DNA from: Pseudonocardia ammonioxydans
GTDB taxonomy: Bacteria; Actinomycetota; Actinomycetes; Mycobacteriales; Pseudonocardiaceae
Direction of reading: 5' to 3'
Length of the DNA: 64,000 nucleotides
Assembly (NCBI RefSeq): GCF_900115005.1
Contig: NZ_FOUY01000031.1
Coordinates: forward strand, 1 to 64,000
Each line of letters begins with the position of its first letter. Positions within the stretch are counted from its first letter, which is position 1. The notes beneath the pieces are model-generated. The model was not told the origin of the DNA, ran no database searches, and saw only the letters and a list, made by a program, of their open reading frames with translations. Both the position numbers and the translations under genes were made by a program. Shown piece by piece: positions 17,120 through 25,538 of the stretch.

Positions 17120-18595
17120 TCAGGTCCGGGCGGGCTCGGCGGGTGCGGAGCGTGGGGAGACCAGCAGGGAGCCGGCCACGCAGATCGCCACGTTCGCCGC
17201 CAGACCGACCAGGCCGGCCGGGACCCCGAAGAACGGGCCGGCGTCGACCAGGGTGGCGCCGCCGGCGACGACGGCGCCGGTGAGCATCCCCCAGAACGTC
17301 GGCCCGGCCGCCATCCGCTTCCAGTACAGCCCGAGGATGAACACCGGGGCCAGCTGGACGATCAGCTCGAACTTGAGCACGAAGATGCTGTAGAGCGTGC
17401 CCGGCGGGTTCCACGCGAGGAGTAGGAGCACGAACACCATCGCGACGCTGACCAGCTTGCCCACCAGCACCTTGCGCCGGTCGGGGGCGTCCGGGGCGAT
17501 GTAGCGGCCGTAGAGGTCGCCGGCGATGACCGAGGCGAACGAGAGCACCGCCGAGTCCGCTGTGGACACGATCGCGCACACGATACCGCCGAACAGCAGG
17601 ATCATCAGGATGTAGAACACGAGGTTCGTGGCCGCGACCTCGTTCGCGATGAGCCCGACGAGCTGCTCGGACTCCTCGGTGCCCAGGCCGGGGAACAGCT
17701 GCAGGCCCGCGAGCCCGACGAGGAACACCACACCGGTGGTGAGCAGCGGCATCCACGCCATGAGCGCCAGGGAGCGCTTGAGCGTGCGTTCGCTGCGCGC
17801 GGAGTAGACGCGCTGGATCGCGTGCGGGTACACGGCCGCGCCGAACCCGATCATGATGATCATCGCGAGCCAGTTCACCGCGTCGGACTTCTCCGGCACG
17901 CCGACCAGCTCCGGCGAGGTCTCGGCCAGGTAGGTCGTCAGCGTGCCGATGCCGCCGGTCAGGTACATCGTCCCGACCAGCAGCGCCCCGATGCCCACCA
18001 GCATCGCGATGCCCTGCATGACGTCGGTCATCGCGATCGCGCGCATCCCGCCGGTCCAGGAGTAGGCGAGCATCACGACGATGAACCCGACGACGCCGAC
18101 CTCGTACGGGATGGTCTCGCCGGTGAGCCCGGCGACCCCGTGGCCCATCGCGACGAGCTGCTCCAGGACGTAGTTCCCCAGCCCCCACAGCATCAGCGCG
18201 ATCGTGAGCAGGCTCAGCCTCGTGCTGCCGAAACGGTCCCGGACGAAGTCGGTCGGGGTAACGAAGCCCTTCTGCTTGGCCAGGACGTAGAGCCGCGGTG
18301 CGAACAGCAGGTACACCGCGATGACCGCGATCATGAACGGGACCGACTGCCACCAGGCGAAGCCCGAGCGGTAGGCCTGCGGCGCGTAGCCGACCACGGA
18401 GTTACCGCTGTACTGGGTGGCGTAGAGCGTGAAGAACAGCGTCACCATGCCGAGGCCGCCGCCCGCGGTGAAGTAGCCCCGGGCGGTGCCTCCGGTGTTG
18501 CCGCGACCGGCGTACCAGCCGATCCCCAGCATGACGACCGCGTAGGCGCAGAGGATCGCCACCCCGGCGGGGCCGGCGAAGATCAGGTCGTTCAC
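17120..18595 (-). CDS. Sodium:solute symporter (SSS family)
   Basis: This 491-residue transporter has about 13 transmembrane helices. Sodium-site and signature regions of the SSS family are visible: YFTAGGGLG near residue 41, FFTLYATQYSGNSVVGYAPQAY (about 54-75), YSWTGGMRAIAMTDVMQG (about 183-200) and ADSAVLSFASVIAGDLYGRY. It would bring a small organic solute into the cell with Na+. It overlaps the upstream small membrane gene by four bases (GTGA) and belongs to the GntR-controlled operon. The solute cannot be told from sequence. Confidence 0.93.
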   Translation of the reverse strand: MNDLIFAGPAGVAILCAYAVVMLGIGWYAGRGNTGGTARGYFTAGGGLGMVTLFFTLYATQYSGNSVVGYAPQAYRSGFAWWQSVPFMIAVIAVYLLFAPRLYVLAKQKGFVTPTDFVRDRFGSTRLSLLTIALMLWGLGNYVLEQLVAMGHGVAGLTGETIPYEVGVVGFIVVMLAYSWTGGMRAIAMTDVMQGIAMLVGIGALLVGTMYLTGGIGTLTTYLAETSPELVGVPEKSDAVNWLAMIIMIGFGAAVYPHAIQRVYSARSERTLKRSLALMAWMPLLTTGVVFLVGLAGLQLFPGLGTEESEQLVGLIANEVAATNLVFYILMILLFGGIVCAIVSTADSAVLSFASVIAGDLYGRYIAPDAPDRRKVLVGKLVSVAMVFVLLLLAWNPPGTLYSIFVLKFELIVQLAPVFILGLYWKRMAAGPTFWGMLTGAVVAGGATLVDAGPFFGVPAGLVGLAANVAICVAGSLLVSPRSAPAEPART

Positions 18596-18891
18596 CGGTC
18601 GTCACCCCCGGCCGCCGCTTCCCCAGCAGCCGCAGCGACCTCGTCGGATTCGGCGAGGTTCCAGCGGCGCAGGCAGATCCAGGACGTGAACCCGGCGAAC
18701 GCGAGCGTGCTGAGGACCGAGACCGCGAACCACAGGGGCACTCCCAGCACGAGCGGTTCGACCAGTCCGGTCGGGTACCAGAGCGGGGTCCCGGCGAGCA
18801 CCAGGAGCAGCAGGACGGCGAAGAGCCAGGGCGAGCGGATCGGTTCGTGGTCGTCGGCTGGCGGGCTGTTCGGGGAGCGGCGCTGTTCCAC
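18592..18891 (-). CDS. Small two-helix membrane protein, symporter partner (DUF3311/YhdT type)
   Basis: This 99-residue protein has two hydrophobic helices (WLFAVLLLLVLAGTPLWYP at about 22-40 and LWFAVSVLSTLAFAGFTSWI at about 53-72) and an acidic Ala-rich tail. Small proteins of this layout lie directly before SSS symporter genes in many bacteria (DUF3311 or DUF997 type) and are thought to be accessory subunits. GTG 18891 is preceded by GAGGAGGA. The stop overlaps the symporter start by four bases, so the two are made together. Confidence 0.83.
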   Translation of the reverse strand: MEQRRSPNSPPADDHEPIRSPWLFAVLLLLVLAGTPLWYPTGLVEPLVLGVPLWFAVSVLSTLAFAGFTSWICLRRWNLAESDEVAAAAGEAAAGGDDR

Positions 18892-18915
18892 GGGGTCCTC
18901 CTCGTCGAGGGTCGG

Positions 18916-19608
18916 TCAGGTCGGTGCGGGAACGGACAGGGGTACGGCGGCCCGGACGACCTCCCGGGCCGCCCGCAGGTGGGCGGTCATCACGGCGCGG
19001 GCCCACTCGGCGTCCCCCGCCTCGACGGCGGCGACGAGGTCGCGGTGCTGGGCGAAGCTGCGGTCGAGGCGGTCGGGGGAGTAGCGGCGCAGCGTGCTGT
19101 GCACCAGCGGGCCCTCGACGACCCGGGCGACGAGGTCGGGCAGCACCCGGCGGCCGCCCGCGCGGTGCACCTCGCGGTGGAACGCCAGGTTCAGCCGGGT
19201 GATCTCCGCGTAGTCCCGGTCGCCGGTGGGGCGGCGCAGTGCCTCCATCCGGTCGCAGAGCTCGGACAGCCGGGCGGTGTCGGCGCGGCCGGAGGTGGCG
19301 GCGCGGGCGGCGGCGTGTCCCTCGAGCAGGACGCGCAGGTCGAACAGCTCGTCGAGGTCCTCCTCGTCCCAGGCGACGACCTCGGCACCGCGGCGGGGAG
19401 CGAGCACGGCCAGGCCGTCGCCGGCGAGCCGGCGGATCGCCTCGCGCACGGGCGTGCGGCTGGTGCCCTGTGCCTCGGCGATCTCCTCCTCGCGCAGCCG
19501 GGAGCCGGCCGGGCGGACGCCGTCGAGGATCTCGGCCCGGAGCACGGCGTGCACCCGGTCCACGGCCTGCTCGCCGCGGGTGCCGGCCGGCGCGACGCGG
19601 TCCACCAT
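18916..19608 (-). CDS. GntR-family regulator (FadR subfamily)
   Basis: This 230-residue regulator has an N-terminal winged helix (RVHAVLRAEILDGVRPAGSRL... GTSRTPVREAIRRLAGDGL, about residues 18-75) and an FCD effector domain with metal-type His residues (LFDLRVLLEGHAAARAA; RLNLAFHREVHRAG; DRSFAQHRDLVAAV; MTAHLRAAREV). ATG 19608 has GGAGGTGGGG directly upstream. It is the first gene of a minus-strand operon with the symporter pair and probably controls it in response to the transported solute. Operator-like sites lie just upstream. Confidence 0.92.
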   Translation of the reverse strand: MVDRVAPAGTRGEQAVDRVHAVLRAEILDGVRPAGSRLREEEIAEAQGTSRTPVREAIRRLAGDGLAVLAPRRGAEVVAWDEEDLDELFDLRVLLEGHAAARAATSGRADTARLSELCDRMEALRRPTGDRDYAEITRLNLAFHREVHRAGGRRVLPDLVARVVEGPLVHSTLRRYSPDRLDRSFAQHRDLVAAVEAGDAEWARAVMTAHLRAAREVVRAAVPLSVPAPT

Positions 19609-19627
19609 CGACCCCACCTCCTCGTGA

Positions 19628-19637
19628 TTGTGCACAA
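19628..19637. promoter_or_regulatory. Perfect palindrome TTGTGCACAA, probable GntR operator
   Basis: TTGTGCACAA fits the TNGT-N2-ACNA pattern of FadR-subfamily GntR operators and lies 20 bases before the gntR-type start, placed for autoregulation of the operon. A related copy is at 19702-19711. Confidence 0.5.
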
Positions 19638-19701
19638 GGTAGAGCGCAATCGGACAGGACTCAACGGTTGATCTGCGGCTTCCGGTGTGCTGGAGGAGAG
19701 A

Positions 19702-19711
19702 TTGTGTACGA
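19702..19711. promoter_or_regulatory. Second GntR-type operator-like site TTGTGTACGA
   Basis: TTGTGTACGA matches the same TNGT-N2-ACNA pattern as the palindrome at 19628, with a 74-base centre-to-centre distance. It lies between the GntR gene and the convergently ending membrane gene. Confidence 0.35.
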
Positions 19712-19787
19712 GAACGGCCTCGTGCGCGGCCGGTTCGAGCCGGCGGCGCACGAGGCCGGACGCCTGGTGCGGTGTGGTGTGGGTCGG

Positions 19788-20918
19788 TCAGGCCCGGGGG
19801 GCCTCCCGCGCCGGGGTGTCGCCGGCGGCCGGGTGGCCACCGCCGAGCCGGGTCCCGCCCGCGACCGGGGCGCGGCCGGTGGCCGGGTGGCCACCGCCGA
19901 GCCGGGTCCCGCCCGCGACCGGGGCGCGGCCGGTGGCCGGGGTGCTGCCGTCGCCGCTCCGGGTGCCGCCGGCGAGCGGAGCACCGGCGGTACGCGGCGC
20001 GCCGGCCACCGATCCGGACACCGCCAGCAGCCCGGCGACGGCCAGCGCGAACCCGGACAGCAGGCCCACGACGTGCGACAGCATGGCCGCGGGCGACGCG
20101 GCACCCGCCGACAGCTCGGTCGCCCCCATCGTGATCGCGGTGGCGTACAGCCCCTCGGCGAACACGACCGCGCTCCCGACCCAGGCCGACGTGACCAGGG
20201 CCGTTCCCGAGCGGCTCGCGGCCAGCTGCCACACCCCGGCCGCGCCGGCCAGGCCCAGCACCGCGGTCACCGCGGCCGGGACCAGGGCGATCGGCTCACC
20301 GGTGAGCACACCACCGAGGATCCGCAGACCTGCCGCGAGGACGGCGGTCACGACGCCGCCCCCGACGACTGCCCGCAGCAGCGGCCGCACCGCGTCCGGC
20401 GCCGGGGCCGGGGTCGCGAGCCGGGCTCCCCAGCGGTCCCGGGCGTACAGCGCGAACGCGGCGAGCAGGCAGGCGCCCTGCACGGTGAACCCGCCGTAGA
20501 CCATCGGGTGCACCCAGGCCGCCAGCCCGGGATCGTCCGGCCGGGGGAGCAGGAGGGTCATCGGCAGCGACACCAGCGCGATCGGGACGAGCAGCCCGGT
20601 CGCCACCCAGGCCGGCAGCAGGACGGGCAGCGCGGGCAGCCGCAGGGCCACCCGGCTCCCCAGCGTCACCGCGAGCACGACGACGCACGCGTCCAGCAGC
20701 AGGGTGATCGCGTTCATCGCCGCCATCCCGGCCCCCTCGACGACTCGCATGTCGAGGACGCCGACCGGGTTCCCGACCAACCAGGCGATCTTCATCGAGA
20801 CGTAGGGGAGCGTTGCGAGGGCGGCGACAGCACCGAGCACCCGGCGGGTGGTGATCGTGTCGCGGGTGGTCCGGTGATCCGGGGTCCTGTGATCCGGGGT
20901 CCTGAGATTCGAGGTCAT
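19788..20918 (-). CDS. Multi-pass membrane protein of unknown function (DUF4386-like) with repeat tail
   Basis: This 376-residue protein has about eight hydrophobic segments between residues 20 and 310 (for example RRVLGAVAALATLPYVSMKIAW, ITLLLDACVVVLAVTL, MLSHVVGLLSGFALAVAGLLAV). It resembles uncharacterised actinobacterial integral membrane proteins; I see no catalytic motif. The last 60 residues are a tandem repeat (TGRAPVAGGTRLGGGHPA twice plus a degenerate copy) from a 54-bp DNA repeat. The N-terminus also has a repeated RTPDH unit. It is divergent from the second NarL-type kinase gene and may be its target. ATG 20918 is assumed. Confidence 0.75.
   Translation of the reverse strand: MTSNLRTPDHRTPDHRTTRDTITTRRVLGAVAALATLPYVSMKIAWLVGNPVGVLDMRVVEGAGMAAMNAITLLLDACVVVLAVTLGSRVALRLPALPVLLPAWVATGLLVPIALVSLPMTLLLPRPDDPGLAAWVHPMVYGGFTVQGACLLAAFALYARDRWGARLATPAPAPDAVRPLLRAVVGGGVVTAVLAAGLRILGGVLTGEPIALVPAAVTAVLGLAGAAGVWQLAASRSGTALVTSAWVGSAVVFAEGLYATAITMGATELSAGAASPAAMLSHVVGLLSGFALAVAGLLAVSGSVAGAPRTAGAPLAGGTRSGDGSTPATGRAPVAGGTRLGGGHPATGRAPVAGGTRLGGGHPAAGDTPAREAPRA
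19827..19934. repeat. 54-bp tandem repeat, two near-identical copies plus a diverged third
   Basis: Copies begin at 19827 and 19881, with a decaying third from 19935. The unit starts GGCCGGGTGGCCACC and encodes 18 residues in frame near the C-terminus of the minus-strand membrane protein. Copy number is probably variable between strains. Confidence 0.8.
20874..20903. repeat. 15-bp direct repeat, two copies
   Basis: GTGATCCGGGGTCCT occurs at 20874-20888 and 20889-20903. It encodes the repeated RTPDH unit at the N-terminus of the membrane protein, in frame. Confidence 0.75.
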
Positions 20919-21025
20919 GGCACCGAGACTCGCGGCCGGAGGGTGCCCGTACCTCCCGCCGGCGGGTGGACGGCCTCCCCCGCGCGAGGGAACGGCGCGG
21001 CCGCGGCTTCTGCCACGATCGCCGG

Positions 21026-22570
21026 GTGAGCGGATCACCAGGGGCGCGACCGGTCCCGCCGGGGCGATGGACACGGCCGGTCCGGTCGGTGCGCTCGGCC
21101 GGGACCTACCGGTGTGTGCTGCACGTGCTGCTCGGCGCGGTGGTACTGCTGCCCTACCTGGGTGCGGGCTGGGTCCTGGTGCTCACGGCCGCCGGTGGCA
21201 CGGGCACCGGTGCCATGATCGGCCTGACGGTCCCGGTGGTGCTGATCGCCGCCGGCGTCACGGTTCTGCCCGGCGTGCGGGAGCTGCTGGTCGCGGCGGC
21301 CCGGGCGCTGCTCGACGCCGAGCTGCCGGTCGAGCCGCCCGCGGCCCGGGTCCCGTTCACGGCCCGGGCCCGGGCGGCCGGGTGGCTGGTGCTGTGCGCC
21401 GCGTTCGGTGCGGTGGGGGCCACTGCCGTGCTGCTCGCGGTGCCGATGACCGTCGCGCTGGTCACGGCCCCGTTCGAGCACCACCCACCCCTGCCGTCCG
21501 GTGCCGCGGCCTGGTGGGCGCCGCCGCTGGGCCTGCTGCTGGTGCCGGTGACGCTCGCGGTGCTCGTCGCCGGCGGCGGCCTGCAGGCCCGGCTGGTCGG
21601 GTGGTTCCTCGGGCCGGACGCCGGGCAGCGGCGCGCGGCCGAGCTCGCCGCGGAGCTCGCGGCCACCCGGCGTCGCGCCGACCGGCAGGCCGAGCGCACC
21701 CGGCTGGCCCGCGAGCTGCACGACTCGGTGGGGCACGCGCTGACCGTCACCACGATGCAGGCCGGGGCGGCCGCCGAGGTGCTCGACAGCGACCCGGCGT
21801 TCGCCCGCCGCGCCCTCGAGGCCATCGCGGAGACCGGCCGGGCCGCGCTCGACGACCTCGACCACGTGCTCGGGCTGCTGCGCGACGACGAGCGCGACGC
21901 CGAGAACGACGACGGGCGCGAGGACGGCAGCGGGGGCGGCAGCCGGGGTGCCACCGCCCCCGAGCCGGTCCGCGACCTCGAGTCGCTGGAGTCCCTGCTG
22001 GACTCGGTGCGGACGGCCGGGCTGGACCTGAGGTCCGAGGTGGACTCCGCGGCGGGTGTCCCGGCGGCGGTGTCCCGGGAGGTCTACCGGCTCGTCCAGG
22101 AGGGACTGACCAACGCCCTGCGCCACGCCGGTCCGGGTCCGGTCGAGCTGCGGCTGCACCGCACCGGGAGCGGGCTGGAGCTGTGGATCGCCAACGCGCG
22201 CGGACGCGTCGGCCGGGGCGCGCGCCGCGGGCGGGGCCTGGCCGGGGCGCGGGAACGGTCCGAGCTGCTCGGAGGCACCCTCGACACCGGCCCGGACGGC
22301 GACCGCTGGGTCCTGCACGCCACCTTCCCGGCCGGGCGCGCGCTGCCGGCGGAACGGCCCGGCCCGCCCGGCTCGCCCGGCCCGCCCGGCTCGCCCGGCC
22401 CGGCCGACCCGGCCGACCCGGTTGATCTGCCCGACTCGCCCGGCCCGGCCGACCCGCCCGGCCCGGTTGATCCGGTCGACCGAGCCGGTGGCCGGTCCGG
22501 CTGCTCCGACCGGACCACCCGCTCCGCCACCCCGGCGCGGCGGGAGGACGGCCGCGGGGAGTCGGGGTAG
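21026..22570 (+). CDS. NarL-type sensor histidine kinase with collagen-like tail
   Basis: This 514-residue kinase has several membrane helices in the first 190 residues (LHVLLGAVVLLPYLGAGWVLVL; GLTVPVVLIAAGVTVLPGV; GLLLVPVTLAVLVAGGGL). HisKA_3 has its phospho-His in ARELHDSVGHALTVTTMQAG, and the ATPase domain has QEGLTNALRHAGPG and GLAGARERSELLGG. The ATPase domain is shortened at the usual DNG box (LWIANARGRVGRG), as in many actinobacterial members. After about residue 445 comes a Pro-rich tail with GPPGSP repeats and PADPADPVDLPD. Start GTG 21026 follows CACGAT by six bases (leaderless-like). The cognate regulator follows after 88 bases. Confidence 0.88.
   Translation: MSGSPGARPVPPGRWTRPVRSVRSAGTYRCVLHVLLGAVVLLPYLGAGWVLVLTAAGGTGTGAMIGLTVPVVLIAAGVTVLPGVRELLVAAARALLDAELPVEPPAARVPFTARARAAGWLVLCAAFGAVGATAVLLAVPMTVALVTAPFEHHPPLPSGAAAWWAPPLGLLLVPVTLAVLVAGGGLQARLVGWFLGPDAGQRRAAELAAELAATRRRADRQAERTRLARELHDSVGHALTVTTMQAGAAAEVLDSDPAFARRALEAIAETGRAALDDLDHVLGLLRDDERDAENDDGREDGSGGGSRGATAPEPVRDLESLESLLDSVRTAGLDLRSEVDSAAGVPAAVSREVYRLVQEGLTNALRHAGPGPVELRLHRTGSGLELWIANARGRVGRGARRGRGLAGARERSELLGGTLDTGPDGDRWVLHATFPAGRALPAERPGPPGSPGPPGSPGPADPADPVDLPDSPGPADPPGPVDPVDRAGGRSGCSDRTTRSATPARREDGRGESG
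22361..22396. repeat. 18-bp tandem repeat, two copies, coding for GPPGSP
   Basis: GGCCCGCCCGGCTCGCCC occurs twice head to tail and continues into degenerate Pro/Gly/Asp codons to about 22490. It encodes the collagen-like part of the kinase tail. Confidence 0.75.
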
Positions 22571-22658
22571 GACGGAGACCGCACGGCGCCGGGTGCCGAT
22601 CGGACCGGACGCCGACGGATCCGGGAGTCGGAGGGTCGGGGAGCCGAGGGGAGGAGCC

Positions 22659-23315
22659 ATGACCACCGGGGTGTTGCTGGTCGACGACGAGGAGCTCGTC
22701 CGCACCGGACTGCGCGCGGTGCTCGACGCCGACCCGGACCTCACCGTGCTGGGCGAGGCCGCCGACGGCGCCGAGGTCCCCGGGCTGGTGGCGCGGCTGC
22801 GCCCGGACGTCGTGCTGATGGACGTCCGGATGCCGGGCGTGGACGGCATCACCGCGACCCGCGACCTGGTCCGGCGTCCCGATCCGCCGCGGGTGCTGGT
22901 GCTGACCACGTTCGGCCACGACCGCTACGTCTACGACGCGCTGCGCGCCGGGGCCACCGGCTTCCTGCTCAAGCGGACCCCGCCGCGCGACATCGTGCGC
23001 GCGGTGCACACGGTCGCCGCGGGGGAGACGCTGCTGTTCCCGGCGGCGGTCCGCGAGCTGGTCGCCGGGTTCGCCCCGGGCGGCGGGGACCGGCTGGAGG
23101 GTGCCGGGCTGACCGCGCGCGAGGGCGAGGTGCTGCGGCTGATGGCCCGCGGGCTGTCCAACGCCGAGATCGCCGGCGAGCTCTACCTGGGCGTCGAGAC
23201 GGTGAAGACCTACGTCGCCGGGGTGCTGGCCAAGACCGGGTCCCGGGACCGCACCCAGGCGGTCGTCGCGGCCTACGAGTCGGGCTTCGTCGACCCCAGG
23301 TTCCCGGTGAGGTAG
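22659..23315 (+). CDS. NarL/LuxR-family response regulator
   Basis: This 218-residue regulator pairs with the preceding kinase. The receiver has VLLVDDEELVRTG, phosphoacceptor Asp in VVLMDVRMPG, Thr in VLTTFGHD and Lys in FLLKRTPPRD. The LuxR helix-turn-helix is LTAREGEVLRLMARGLSNAEIAGELYLGVETVKTYVAGVL. A strong GAGGGGAGGAG site precedes ATG 22659. Its 3' end overlaps the convergent TetR gene by 43 bases, so both C-termini are coded on opposite strands of the same segment. Confidence 0.94.
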   Translation: MTTGVLLVDDEELVRTGLRAVLDADPDLTVLGEAADGAEVPGLVARLRPDVVLMDVRMPGVDGITATRDLVRRPDPPRVLVLTTFGHDRYVYDALRAGATGFLLKRTPPRDIVRAVHTVAAGETLLFPAAVRELVAGFAPGGGDRLEGAGLTAREGEVLRLMARGLSNAEIAGELYLGVETVKTYVAGVLAKTGSRDRTQAVVAAYESGFVDPRFPVR

Positions 23316-23920
23316 CGCTGCACGGTCGGCGCGATCGCCGTCACCAGCTCCTCCCGGGACGCCGACGCCATCGGCTCCAGCCGGACCACGTAGCGCATCA
23401 TGCCGATCCCGATCAGCTGCGAGGCGACCAGCGCCCCCCGCTCGGCGTGCCGGTCCGGGGCGACCCGGTCGGCGACCGGGCGCAGGATCACCCGGGTCAC
23501 GAACTCGCGCAGCATCCGGGCCGCGAAGTCGTGGGTGGTCACACTGCGCAGCAGCGCCGCCATCGCCCCGCCCCCCGCGGCCGCGTCCCACACCGTCAGG
23601 AAGCCCCGCACCACCCGCTCACCGACCCCGTCCGGCCCGCCGGCCAGCACCTCGGCCCGGATCGCCAGCGGGTCCAGCGGCATGTCCATGCTCGCGGTGA
23701 ACAGCTTCTCCTTGGTGCCGAACCAGTGGTTGACCATCGCCGGGTCCACCCCGGCGCGCTCGGCGATCCGCCGGACCGTGGCCCCGTCGAACCCGCGCTC
23801 GGCGAACTCGGCCCGGGCCGCGTCCAGCAGCCCGGCCCGGGTGTCGACCCCGCCGGAGCGGCGCCCCCGGCGACGCTTCACCGGGGTGTCGGGCTCCGGC
23901 CGGCTGCTCATGCGTCCCAT
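23273..23920 (-). CDS. TetR-family regulator
   Basis: This 215-residue regulator has a basic N-terminus (VKRRRGRRSGG) and a helix-turn-helix (RAGLLDAARAEFAERGFDGATVRRIAERAGVDPAMVNHWFGTKEKLFTASM, about residues 27-77). The C-terminal domain is of the TetR_C_17-like type (HDFAARMLREFVTRVILRPVADRV). ATG 23920 or ATG 23911 could be the start. It is divergent from trpE across 46 bases and convergent with the response regulator with an overlap. Target unknown; the proximity to trpE may be incidental. Confidence 0.9.
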   Translation of the reverse strand: MGRMSSRPEPDTPVKRRRGRRSGGVDTRAGLLDAARAEFAERGFDGATVRRIAERAGVDPAMVNHWFGTKEKLFTASMDMPLDPLAIRAEVLAGGPDGVGERVVRGFLTVWDAAAGGGAMAALLRSVTTHDFAARMLREFVTRVILRPVADRVAPDRHAERGALVASQLIGIGMMRYVVRLEPMASASREELVTAIAPTVQRYLTGNLGSTKPDS

Positions 23921-23954
23921 CTTCACCCGCCGGTCCGCGCCCGTCACCGTCGGG

Positions 23955-23960
23955 GACAAT
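23955..23960 (+). promoter_or_regulatory. Possible leaderless -10 box GACAAT of trpE
   Basis: GACAAT lies six bases before the trpE ATG at 23967, and no Shine-Dalgarno sequence or Trp-codon leader peptide is visible in the 46-base divergent gap. This leaves little room for classical attenuation. Confidence 0.35.
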
Positions 23961-23966
23961 GACGCC

Positions 23967-25538
23967 ATGACCGCGAGCGCCACCACGTCCGTCCCCACGG
24001 CCGCCGCGCTGGGCGAGGTGAGCCCGACCCGCGAGGAGTTCCGCCGGCTCGCCGGCGCGCACCGGGTCATCCCGGTGACCCGCCGCCTGCTCGCCGACGA
24101 CGAGACCCCGGTCGGGGTGTACCGCAAGCTCGCGCAGGGGTCGGCGGGCACGTTCCTGCTGGAGTCCGCGGAGAACGGGCGGTCGTGGTCGCGCTGGTCG
24201 TTCGTCGGGGCCCGCAGCGCCGCCGCGCTCACCGCGGTCGACGGCGAGCTGCACTGGACCGGGGAGGTCCCCGACGGGCTGCCGACGACCGGCGACCCGC
24301 TCGAGGCGCTGCGCACCGTGGTCACCGAGCTGCACTCCGAGCCGCTGCCCGGGCTGCCCCCGCTGACCGGCGGGATGGTCGGCTACCTGGGCTACGACGT
24401 CGTCCGGCGGGTGGAGCGGATCGCCGACCCGGACGACCCGGCCGTGGACGACCTGGCGCTGCCCGAGCTGGTCATGCTGCTGGCCACCGATCTGGCCGCG
24501 CTCGACCACCACGAGGGCACGATCACGCTGATCGCGAACGCGATCAACTGGGACGCCTCGGACGAGCGCGTCGACCAGGCCTACGACGACGCCGTCGCCC
24601 GGCTCGACCGGATGACCACCGAGCTCGCGGCGCCGGCGGAGAGCACGGTCGCGGTCTACACCCCGGGCGAGCCGGAGTTCGTGCGCCGCCGCTCGCCGGA
24701 GCAGCACCACGCCGCCATCGAGGAGGCGAAGGAGCGGATCCGGGCCGGTGAGGCCTTCCAGATCGTGCTGTCGCAGCGCTTCGAGATGGCGTGCGAGGCC
24801 GACCCGCTCGAGGTCTACCGGGTGCTGCGCACCACCAACCCGAGCCCGTACATGTACCTGCTGCGGCTCGAGGACGCCGCGGGCGGGCCGCCGTTCTCGA
24901 TCGTCGGTTCGTCCCCGGAGGCGCTGGTCAGCGTGCTCGACGGGCGCGCCACCACGCACCCGATCGCGGGCACCCGCTGGCGTGGTGCGACCGACGAGGA
25001 GGACCAGCTCCTGGAGAAGGACCTGCGGTCCGACGAGAAGGAACGCGCCGAGCACCTGATGCTGGTCGACCTGGGCCGCAACGACCTCGGCCGGGTCTGC
25101 GAACCGGGCACGGTCACCGTCCGGAACTTCTTCGAGATCGAGCGCTACAGCCACGTCATGCACCTGGTGTCGACGGTGACCGGCCTGCTGCGCGGCGACC
25201 GGACCGCGTTCGACGCCGTCGTGGCCTGCTTCCCGGCCGGGACGCTGTCCGGTGCGCCGAAGGTCCGCGCCATGCAGGTGATCGACGAGCTGGAGCCGAC
25301 CCGGCGCGGCCAGTACGGCGGCATCGTCGGCTACCTCGACTTCGCCGGCAACGCCGACACCGCGATCGCCATCCGCACCGCCCTGATCCGGGGCGGCACC
25401 GCCTACGTGCAGTCCGGCGGCGGGATCGTCGCCGACTCCGACCCGGCCGCTGAGGACACCGAGTGCCTCAACAAGGCCCGCGCGGTGCTGTCCGCGGTCG
25501 CGGCGGCGGGGTCGCTGCGCGCCCCGGGGTCCGCGTGA
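23967..25538 (+). CDS. trpE: Anthranilate synthase component I
   Basis: TrpE converts chorismate to anthranilate with ammonia from a separate glutaminase (TrpG, not in the window). The 523-residue protein has the N-terminal domain (AHRVIPVTRRLLADDETPVGVY) and the chorismate-binding domain with FQIVLSQRFE, TNPSPYMYLLRLED, SPEALVSV, PIAGTRWRG, EHLMLVDLGRNDLGRV, HVMHLVSTVTG, FPAGTLSGAPKVRAM and QSGGGIVADSDP, all typical. It overlaps the next gene by four bases. It heads a trp operon that lacks trpB and trpA downstream. Confidence 0.97.
   Translation: MTASATTSVPTAAALGEVSPTREEFRRLAGAHRVIPVTRRLLADDETPVGVYRKLAQGSAGTFLLESAENGRSWSRWSFVGARSAAALTAVDGELHWTGEVPDGLPTTGDPLEALRTVVTELHSEPLPGLPPLTGGMVGYLGYDVVRRVERIADPDDPAVDDLALPELVMLLATDLAALDHHEGTITLIANAINWDASDERVDQAYDDAVARLDRMTTELAAPAESTVAVYTPGEPEFVRRRSPEQHHAAIEEAKERIRAGEAFQIVLSQRFEMACEADPLEVYRVLRTTNPSPYMYLLRLEDAAGGPPFSIVGSSPEALVSVLDGRATTHPIAGTRWRGATDEEDQLLEKDLRSDEKERAEHLMLVDLGRNDLGRVCEPGTVTVRNFFEIERYSHVMHLVSTVTGLLRGDRTAFDAVVACFPAGTLSGAPKVRAMQVIDELEPTRRGQYGGIVGYLDFAGNADTAIAIRTALIRGGTAYVQSGGGIVADSDPAAEDTECLNKARAVLSAVAAAGSLRAPGSA

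Noticed and set aside
16119..18353. 744-codon minus-strand frame across the DUF2236 and symporter genes
   Set aside because: It is out of frame with both recognised proteins on the same strand and consists of Arg/Gly/Pro-rich sequence.
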